A DNA stretch of 64,000 nucleotides from Rhodosporidiobolus odoratus (taxonomy: Eukaryota > Basidiomycota > Microbotryomycetes > Sporidiobolales > Sporidiobolaceae): the NCBI GenBank assembly GCA_034387635.1, contig JAOANU010000031.1, positions 62,001 to 126,000 of the forward strand, in the 5' to 3' direction. Below the pieces are notes generated by a model. It had not been told where the DNA came from. It worked only from the letters and a program-made list of their open reading frames with translations, and ran no database searches. A program made the position numbers and the translations under genes. This document shows, one piece after another, positions 34,248 through 43,900 of the stretch (within the stretch, counting starts at the first letter, position 1; every line of letters starts with the position of its first letter).

Positions 34248-37200
34248 CTAAGCCTTTGTTGCCTTCGTACTCCGTTTGTAAGCTGCATAGCGCTCTTTGG
34301 CCCAAGAAAGGGCCTCCTTCGCTGGTTGACAATCCGGCCATTCACTCTCGAGGTAGCGCAGGTCTGCGGGACGCGAAGCCGGCCTCAGCAAGGACAGCAG
34401 GGCAGAGAGCAGAATGACGGAGCACGTACCGGCAAAGGCAGCCTTCCAGTGATTCGTCAGCGCAAGTGCCATGCCGCGACGGTAAAGGGCCTTGATGTTC
34501 TTCGGTTCGTAGAAGAGGGCGATGGTGCAGTCGCAGATGGCTTCCGAGTATCTGCAGCGCGTAGAACTGTCAGCAAGAGCGAAAACGCGCCGAAAAAGAA
34601 GGGATTGACGTACTGGACGGTAGTGCCGAGCTTCATACGAGCAGCGGCAGAGTTGCTGCAATAGGTCGGCTCGAGGGGATAGATGATAGACGCGGTAGTG
34701 AACGAGACTATGGCCTTCTCGAACTCGCCGGCCGCAAAGTGCTCGTTCCCCTGTCAAGCGAACGAAAGGTCAGCGAATGCCAAGCTCAAGGGAGAGAAAA
34801 TGGATTCAAAGCTCACCCTCTGCTTCTCCTGCTCAGCCAAGTCCCGACTGAACGCCATCCCACTCGCCCTCGCCTCCGAACTAAGCTCCAATAGCCTCCC
34901 CCAAGCCTGCAACGGACGCCTCTCCTTCGGCCCTTCCTCCGAACCATCCAGCACCCCTTCCGCCACCCCAAACTCGGCGATGATTCCCTCTCGCTCTCGA
35001 GCACCGAGTCGGAGGGCTGATTCAAAGGTCCGGACGCCGCCTTGCCATTCGAGCAGGGTGGCGATGTCTTCGGCGAGAAGGAGCGGGTCGCGGAGGACTA
35101 GACGATCCATGGCGGCGTCGAAGGCGTCGGAGAAGGCGAGGAGGAAGTCTTGCACGACGTATTGACGGGAGAGACCTTCCCATTCATGACCAGAGAGTTT
35201 CTGCGGAACGCGAAAAGTGAGCTCCACTACGAAGCGCAGAGATGCCATTGAGCGGAAGGGAGAGCAACGCACGTGCTCCCTCAATTGTACATGCGCCCAC
35301 TTCATGAACTTCTGATGATCCATCTCGGCGAGGTCGATCGGAATTTGCCGGTCAAGCTGCTCGCAAGCTTCAAGGCGGTGACGCGCTTCGCGGAGGATGT
35401 CGAGGTGTTGACTAATCTTGCAGATACAGAGGTCTCCGAGAGTGGCGCGCTGTGATCACCGAGCTAGGTCAGCGACACCTCGAAGGGTGAGAAAAAGGAA
35501 GGACAGAAAGAAGGCAACGCACGAGAACGTCGACAAGCTTCTGCAAGCTAATTGCGAGAACCCTCTGACCCCAAGCCTGTACAGTCGGGTAGTTGACCGA
35601 ATGCCACAGCCCTCTCTGTTCCGCCACCCCGAGCCAAGTGTCCATCTCTTTCGGTTCGCCAGCATTGGTAGTCATGCGGCCCCCCGCCAGAAGGTAATTC
35701 TTCGCGAGAGTGTCGCGGACAAGGGCAAGGGCGGCCGGGAGGGAGCCGATGAGCTCGTCTGCGCCAGTTGAGTGCAAGTCAGCATGGACCGGGCAGAAGA
35801 GCCGGCGTCCGAGACCAGGGGAAAGAGGGTCCAAACACTCACATTTGAACCCAGCTAAACAAGTCTCATAAAGCAACTGATCCAACTCTGCCCAGATGTC
35901 ATAGTTCGGCCCTACCCCGGTACACCGATCGGGAGGACAACACTTGGGCGGCGGGGACCTCGACAGGGTGATACTCTGCTGTTGCTGTTGTTGAACGTAA
36001 GGACTGGCTGCAGAGAGGGAAGGGTCGGTAGCGGTCGCGTTGGCGGACTTTTTCTTCTTCTTCTTTTTCTTCTTGGTCGTGGTGGTGCCGTTGCCGTTAC
36101 CAGCGCTGGAGGTATTGGTCGTCTCGTTCAGAGGCGTAGTAGATTGTGGAGGTTGGGCATCGGTAGGAGGGAGAGCCACTTCAGGCGGATCGTCGCAATC
36201 GTCGTTGTCATCCTTCGTTGACGATTCGAGAGGCACGAGGTCCGGTAACGAATCGCTGCTCTTCTGTCTCGCAAACGAGGGCGACGAGTCTGCGCCTTCC
36301 TCAGACTGGTACGGTCGCGGTCGGGGCTTTGGCGTAGCCGGCTTTGGGGTCGGAGCTTGCGGAGGCAACTCCTCGAGGTCAGGCGTTGGCTCCGCCGAAA
36401 CGCTCCTCGATCTCCCAACGCTGGCCGCCTCCTGCTTGGCGTCAAGCAGCGGAGGCATTGAATCGCTCGAGCTGATCGAGTCGCCTCGTTCCATCCTTGC
36501 CGAAGACGACGTATGAGGAAGCGGTTCGAGGTCGGGCAACGAGTTCCCGATACTTGTCCTTCGCCGTCCGCTCGGCGCAGCGTCGTTCACAAGAGGCGGC
36601 ATCGAGTCTGTCGATTCTTGACTAGGACTGCGCTGCATCACCGAGCTGGTTTGCGTGGAAGGGGTCGTCCTCGCCGAAGGGAAGTTGAGCGGTTCGAGGT
36701 CGGGTAGAGACGCGGTGGTTTCGATGCTCGCGCTTCTTGACCTTAGCTCGGGCTCGGGCACAGGTTCAGGGTGCGAGGAACGAGTCTTGGTGGGGGTGAA
36801 CGTGGGGAAGTCTTCTAGGGAGGGCATCGAGTCGGTAGACGATGAGCGAGACATCGCGCGTTCGACGGGAGGGGCAGTCGGGGATGCTGACGAAGAGTCG
36901 GCAATGTACGGAATGAGGGGAGGCGGCTCATCGTCATCTCCTTCCTCTCCTCCTTCGTGCATCTGCGGTTGCGCCTCAACCCTAACCTCAACCTCAACCC
37001 TCACCTGCGTCCCCTTTTCCCCATCTTCATCCCCCGACCCACTGCCGCCAAGTCCCCTTCCGACCAACTCCTCTCTCAATCGTTCCTTCCTCTCCGCCCT
37101 CCTCTGATGCGTCAGATCCAACATCTCTCTCGCCCTCGAAAGTTCGCGCTGTTCTGTCTCAGGCCCAGGCGGCGCAGGTGCGGATCCTTCGGCGGGACAA

Positions 37201-39285
37201 GCGCTGCTCCAGGTAGCAGCAGCTTCGGCTGCGCATTGAGGGCAGCACTCGGGGCAGCAGCAGTCAGTTACTGCCGAAGCTGCTTCCGAGCGCGGGCGGA
37301 GCTTGCTACCCTTCGCTCTCGGTGCGCGACGTGTGCGGCTAGGGGAGGCGGCAGAGGAAGACGTCGACGGTGGCGCACGCTTCCGGGGCACTTGCAGCCC
37401 GGAAGACGAGTTGGGAGGAAGTATCGGAGGAACGGGCGAGGAGCTGCGAGAGGAAGCCGGAGAGGGAGCGGGGGAGAAGTCACGGAGGCGGGCGTAGCGG
37501 GACTGAGTCCGCTGTGAGGTGGTAGGAAGGGGAGGGGCGGTGCCGCGGATCTGTGTGTGTGGCAAATTTCAGAACAGCCTGCCTGAAGGCGGTCAGTAAA
37601 CAGACGCACCTTCATATCGCCTGCTGCCACCCCAACGGCTTTCCCTTTACCCTTACTCTTCGCCTTCGCTCCGCCAGACGGTGCCGCCGCAGCGTCTCCG
37701 CCTCTAGGTGCCCTAGGTGCGTTGGCTGCAAACGGGTCGACGGGCGTATCGAGAGTCGGCAGCAACCCCAGCTCCTTGCTCGACCCAATCACGAACCCCT
37801 TCTCCTCCTCTCCCTCCTGCTGCGACGGCGTTTCCGTTCCCACAGGCGGAACTTGGGTCCTAGTCAACTTCCCTCCCTCAACCTTGACCCCAACCTGAGC
37901 CAACGCCCTCTCCTTCTCCTGTCTCTCCCTCTTGCGCCTCGCATCTTCCTCCTCCTCCCTCGCCTGCAACTCCTCCACCTGACCCTTGACCGAGTCCCTC
38001 TCATCCAGCGCCTTCTCGAGCCGAACCTGGAGAGCCTCCGCTGCTTCCTCCTTCCCCCTCGCAGCTTGTACCTCTTCCAACGTCGACGGAGGCGGCAACA
38101 GACTCGGTGCCGTCCCCGCCCCGGTCGAACGGTACTCGAGCAACAACGCCCTAATCTTGGCATCCAACTGCTTGAGCTGCCCCCGCTTCGACTCGAGTTC
38201 CTTGGCCCGCTTCTCCCGAGCTTGTTTCTCCTGCACTCGGAGCCGGACCCTCGCGAGTAACTCGGAGGGTTTCCGCGCCGCGCAAAAGTCCATGATGGAG
38301 ATGAGGTTGTCCCCTCCCGCTTCGCCAACGCCCAACAACCCCCTCGTCGCTCCCGCTCCAAACTCGACCTCGAAATCCTCCGCGACGAGTTGAAGCAGCT
38401 GCAGAGGCTGAGAGATGTTTTCGAGGAAGATGTAGTACTCTTCGGCAAAGTCGCGGGCGGAAACAAGTTCCTCCGCGAGTTCGCGAAGAAGGGTGTGGTA
38501 CGCTGCGAAGGCTTTGCGAATCTGTGCGCGCCAGGTTGATGGGGTTTTCCAGTGAGACCCGGTGAGAGCGCCGCGGGTGATGAGGTTGCTGATGGAGGAG
38601 AGGAGAGGGGAGCAAGATGGAGGTGGGCGGGAGGGGCAGGAAGGAAAGGCTGATTTGAGAGGCGCAGATTGCAGGAGGGAGAGACCGGTCGGGGTGAGAA
38701 GGGTGTGGAGACAGGGTAGAGGAGCGTTCTTCGAGGTCTTGAGCTGTGGATAACCTCGACGTGAGCTGGACCCCGCACTTGAATGAAGACAGAGACATAC
38801 CTGACCGACAATACCTTCGTAGACCATGCTCACCGAGCTTGAGAAGCCCGTCTCTCGTAGACTGGTAGCCCAGGCCTCATCCTCCGCCTCAAGCGCATTC
38901 TTGACCACGCTACGAATCGCTTCCCTCCCAAAGTCGAGGTTCCTCTTGTTATTGACTTCGTGCGGAAGACGACCTTGTTCGAGGCCGGTGAGAATCCAGG
39001 CATCGACTGCAGGATGATTGACAGGGTAGAAGGATAAACGGCTTGATATGGGAGGAACAACGCACTCGTTCCACTGCTTTCGACCCAATCAAGCACCTCG
39101 CTCACACCCAGATACCTCAGACTGGTACCAAAGAAGGTCTGAAAGAGGGCGCTGAGAGCTTGAGCGACCTGGTCGTGCAAGGGATTGCCTGAAGCGGGGA
39201 GAGGAGTGTTGGGAGAGCGGCATCGTTCTGGGTTGCAGATGGGGTCCCGCCCGAGACCAAAGGGAAGGGGCGGGCGGGTGGCCAT
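34248..39285 (-). CDS. very large TPR-repeat protein with repeated short acidic motifs
   Basis: I read one gene from ATG 39285 (MATRPPLPFGLGRDPICNPE) to the stop at 34248, roughly 1,400-1,500 residues. In order: an N-terminal helical region (VAQALSALFQTFFGTSLRYL); a region with LREDF-type helices (RKAFAAYHTLLRELAEELVS); a coiled coil at about 38260-37900 (QEKQAREKRAKELESKRGQL onward); a disordered Ser/Pro/Glu-rich middle with CCCPECCPQC, lysine and glutamine runs and seven DSMPPL/SLPDLEPL-type motifs; KCCPPDRCTGVGPNYDIWAE; a helical region; and C-terminal TPR repeats (GNEHFAAGEFEKAIVSFTTA, then YSEAICDCTIALFYEPKNIK). TPR plus coiled coil suggests a scaffold or co-chaperone-like binder. Function is unknown and the family not recognised. 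Introns such as 37611-37552 (gtgcgt...cacacag) link the halves in frame. Confidence 0.7.
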
Positions 39286-40131
39286 ATTCGATGGAACAGC
39301 GGTCAGGGTCTGTGGTAGATGGAAGAGGCGATGGGTGGAGGGAAGGTAAACAAAGTAGTCAGCGTTGCTGTGGGTTGATGTTGTCCGCGGCTTGAACATG
39401 CACCCGTGTTTCTCTCTGGCGAGGGCGTGTCTGCTGGGCCCGAGGGTTGTATGGTACCCTCTTTGGCTTTAATGGCAGTTCGCTCCACTCGCTGGACCGG
39501 CGTCGTTCGCCTGCCTCGTGCGCAAGGGACGGCAACACATGGACCAGACGAAAAGGGAGCTTACCTAAGAGCCTGTGTTGCTGCCCTGGTCCTCAAGGAG
39601 TGTTATGATGAAGCGGAAGTGGTGATCGACTTGAAGCGGTTCAACCACACCTCGTCCAAAGTTACTTGCAAGATCAGCGAGGGTTATTCGGCGAGCCGGA
39701 TGGATCCAGTTGACTTGATTGGGCTAGCAAGCCAAGAGAAGTTGAAATCGAGTCCGGGATGAGCTCGAGGGGGGAGGGGGGAGAGAGACCCGGGGGCTAC
39801 TCGCTCTTCCAACATCTGCCTCTGCAATGCCCAAGGTGTGTACATGCCCTCTACACGCTCAGCTACACTGCCTTACCTCCGCCCCGCCCGCTCGAACGCC
39901 TCGCATTCACTTTGATCCAATCGTTCCTCATCTCGACTCGACTCGACCGTCATATCTCGCCACTCACACCAGATAAGGTTACAAGCAGTAACACAGCATA
40001 CTGACTACCCTTCTCTCCGCCATCCCTCATTTTCGCCTTGCCTCCCTGGGTCACATAGAACAAAGGAAAGGTCCGCCCACCCTCTTCCCTCTCTCTCCCA
40101 TCTTGACCTCCGCTGACGCCTTCCTGCTGCC
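39286..40131. promoter_or_regulatory. divergent promoter region of the TPR and eIF1A genes
   Basis: About 850 bp between two start codons. The right half is CT-rich, as expected for the leader of a highly expressed translation gene. An open frame at 39406-39762 has no recognisable domain and is not called. Confidence 0.4.
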
Positions 40132-40974
40132 ATGCCCACTCGTGCATCCCCATCGGTCGAGCAGGGAGGCAAGAACCGGAGACGTGGAAAGAACGAGAAC
40201 GAGAACGACAAGCGTGAACTCGTCTTCAAGGAGGAGGGCCAGGGTGCGCTTCACCCTCCCTCTCTTCCTTCCACCTACCCCGTTCCCCTTCCCCCCTTCA
40301 GCTGGTGACTCGAGCTGAGAACTATTGCACGTGACCGCAGAGTATGCCCAGGTCCTCAAGATGCTTGGAAACGGTCGTGTCGAGGCCATGTGCTTCGACG
40401 GTGAAAAGCGTCTGGGTCACATCCGCGGCAAGATGAGGAAGAAGGTGCGCACACTCGTTCCTCCTTTACCCCGGTCGGTCTCTGGAGGCGGGCAGGGACG
40501 AGTTGGCGAGGAGTAGGAAAGGCCAAAAAAGGAGGGAAAGCTGATCAATCCTCTTCTACGTTTGCCCCGATAGGTCTGGATCAACCAGGGTGACATCGTC
40601 CTTATCTCCTTGCGTGAGTTCCAAGATGATAAGGCCGATGTCATCCAGAAGTACTCCGCCGACGAAGCTCGTAAACTCAAGCAATACGGCGAACTTCCCG
40701 AAACGGCCAAGATCAACGAGACCGATACGTTTGGCGGAGAAGACGGTGACGACGGAGTTGACTTCGGAGAGGTCAGCGGGGAGGACGAGGATGAAGACGA
40801 AGGAATGCAGCAACCCAACTACGATGACTTGGATATCGTGAGTTCCTTGTTCTTTTGACTTCCCTGGAGGGTCTGGAGGTGCTCCTAGCGTCAATATGGC
40901 TATTTGCGGCGAGTCTGTGACTTCTTAACTGACCTTGAGTCTTGTTTTTCTTTTTCTTCCAGGACGACATCTGA
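40132..40974 (+). CDS. TIF11: translation initiation factor eIF1A
   Basis: Four exons (40132-40243, 40341-40444, 40574-40837, 40963-40974) give 163 residues. The basic N-terminus contains [20 protein letters not shown]. The OB-fold reads [20 protein letters not shown], then [20 protein letters not shown] and [20 protein letters not shown]. The acidic C-terminal tail ends DLDIDDI; in the eIF1A family this end contacts eIF5B. eIF1A promotes scanning and start-codon selection on the 40S subunit. From position 40655 (inside exon 3, at SADEARKLK) the gene is identical in layout to the 1,227-bp repeat unit that follows, so its last 69 codons, last intron and 3' UTR are the first unit of the array. 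The last exon is only 12 nt (D-D-I-stop). Confidence 0.95.
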
Positions 40975-43900
40975 GGTGTTGACTCTTGGCTCCTTCGGTT
41001 CCCTCCTCCTCCTCTGCAATCTCGCCGTGTATACCTCTCCTTCCTGCCTCCTACGACTTGGACCTGTCCTCCTGCAATCCCGTTTGCAATCTTGCTTCAC
41101 CGGTGACTCGTGAGATGCTCAGAGTTGGTTTGCATTCCGGATTCGGGCTTTCATCCCGCTCAGGCTACTGCGTCTGCAGCCTTGGAGATTTTTGCCCTTG
41201 TTGGCTCAAGGTGTGGGAGTCTGCCTTGCCTGGTAGAGCAAACCCTCTCTGTTGCTTGGTGCGCCAGCACTCGGCGCAAATAACGCTCCCTCAGGTGAAA
41301 GTGTCATCGCAGCGGCAACTACTCGTAGCTGGCGCGCTGTTCTGGTGGGCTACCTCGTCTTCTCCCTCATAGACTAGCAGGATGACAGTAGGTGCGTCGT
41401 TGGAGCAAATCGTGGCTTTCAGCATCCGCCAACAACCTTCTCAGCTTTGTTTCCGCTCGACTCTGGTACTTGTGAGCTCAAACCGCCATTGCCATTCGTG
41501 TCGCAACAAACCGTTTTCATTGATGTATCAAAGACCAGCAAACAGGCTCAAGAGCACGAGCGAGTACACATGCATTTCGTCCGTCAATGACCTTCTCATC
41601 TGTGGCTTTTTCCGGTGAAGGGGCCGGCGGCTCAACCTGTTCTGATCGTCCCAGACCCTACAGAATTCGGTCTTGAGTCTCGGGCACGACTCTGACCGCT
41701 TGAGCGAGTCACAGCGCCAATCAAGCATGAAAGCTACCCTTTTTTCCTGCTCTGTTCTCCCACCGCCGGCTGCTCGCTGCTCGGCCAGTTCGTAGCAGTG
41801 ACATGTCACAGTTCGGTCGCAGCTAAACCTTTATATTTGGCCGCCTGGTATCCACGACTTTTTGTGGGCGGTCGCAGGCATTCCGCCGACGAAGCTCGCA
41901 AACTCAAGCAAAACGGCGAACTTCCCGAAACGGCCAAGATCAACGAGACTGACACGTTTGGTGGAGAAGACGGTGACGACGGGGTTGACTTCGGAGAGGT
42001 CAGCGGGGAGGACGAGGATGAAGACGAAGGAATGCAGCAACCCAACTACGATGACTTGGATACCGTGAGTTCCTTGTTCTTTTGACTTCCCTGGAGGGTC
42101 TGGAGGTGCTCCTAGCGTCAATATGGCTATTTGCGGCGAGTCTGTGACTTCTTAACTGACCTTGAGTCTTGTTTTTCTTTTTCTTCCAGGACGACATCTG
42201 AGGTGTTGACTCTTGGCTCCTTCGGTTCCCTCCTCCTCCTCTGCAATCTCGCCGTGTATACCTCTCCTTCCTGCCTCCTACGACTTGGACCTGTCCTCCT
42301 GCAATCCCGTTTGCAATCTTGCTTCACCGGTGACTCGTGAGATGCTCAGAGTTGGTTTGCATTCCGGATTCGGGCTTTCATCCCGCTCAGGCTACTGCGT
42401 CTGCAGCCTTGGAGATTTTTGCCCTTGTTGGCTCAAGGTGTGGGAGTCTGCCTTGCCTGGTAGAGCAAACCCTCTCTGTTGCTTGGTGCGCCAGCACTCG
42501 GCGCAAATAACGCTCCCTCAGGTGAAAGTGTCATCGCAGCGGCAACTACTCGTAGCTGGCGCGCTGTTCTGGTGGGCTACCTCGTCTTCTCCCTCATAGA
42601 CTAGCAGGATGACAGTAGGTGCGTCGTTGGAGCAAATCGTGGCTTTCAGCATCCGCCAACAACCTTCTCAGCTTTGTTTCCGCTCGACTCTGGTACTTGT
42701 GAGCTCAAACCGCCATTGCCATTCGTGTCGCAACAAACCGTTTTCATTGATGTATCAAAGACCAGCAAACAGGCTCAAGAGCACGAGCGAGTACACATGC
42801 ATTTCGTCCGTCAATGACCTTCTCATCTGTGGCTTTTTCCGGTGAAGGGGCCGGCGGCTCAACCTGTTCTGATCGTCCCAGACCCTACAGAATTCGGTCT
42901 TGAGTCTCGGGCACGACTCTGACCGCTTGAGCGAGTCACAGCGCCAATCAAGCATGAAAGCTACCCTTTTTTCCTGCTCTGTTCTCCCACCGCCGGCTGC
43001 TCGCTGCTCGGCCAGTTCGTAGCAGTGACATGTCACAGTTCGGTCGCAGCTAAACCTTTATATTTGGCCGCCTGGTATCCACGACTTTTTGTGGGCGGTC
43101 GCAGGCATTCCGCCGACAAAGCTCGCAAACTCAAGCAAAACGGCGAACTTCCCGAAACGGCCAAGATCAACGAGACCGACACGTTTGGTGGAGAAGACGG
43201 TGACGACGGGGTTGACTTCGGAGAGGTCAGCGGGGAGGACGAGGATGAAGACGAAGGAATGCAGCAACCCAACTACGATGACTTGGATATCGTGAGTTCC
43301 TTGTTCTTTTGACTTCCCTGGAGGGTCTGGAGGTGCTCCTAGCGTCAATATGGCTATTCGCGGCGAGTCTGTGACTTCTTAACTGACCTTGAGTCTTGTT
43401 TTTCTTTTTCTTCCAGGACGACATCTGAGGTGTTGACTCTTGGCTCCTTCGGTTCCCTCCTCCTCCTCTGCAATCTCGCCGTGTATACCTCTCCTTCCTG
43501 CCTCCTACGACTTGGACCTGTCCTCCTGCAATCCCGTTTGCAATCTTGCTTCACCGGTGACTCGTGAGATGCTCAGAGTTGGTTTGCATTCCGGATTCGG
43601 GCTTTCATCCCGCTCAGGCTACTGCGTCTGCAGCCTTGGAGATTTTTGCCCTTGTTGGCTCAAGGTGTGGGAGTCTGCCTTGCCTGGTAGAGCAAACCCT
43701 CTCTGTTGCTTGGTGCGCCAGCACTCGGCGCAAATAACGCTCCCTCAGGTGAAAGTGTCATCGCAGCGGCAACTACTCGTAGCTGGCGCGCTGTTCTGGT
43801 GGGCTACCTCGTCTTCTCCCTCATAGACTAGCAGGATGACAGTAGGTGCGTCGTTGGAGCAAATCGTGGCTTTCAGCATCCGCCAACAACCTTCTCAGCT

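Noticed and set aside
39406..39762. 118-codon open frame upstream of eIF1A
   Set aside because: No recognisable domain or splice partners; it lies in a divergent promoter region.
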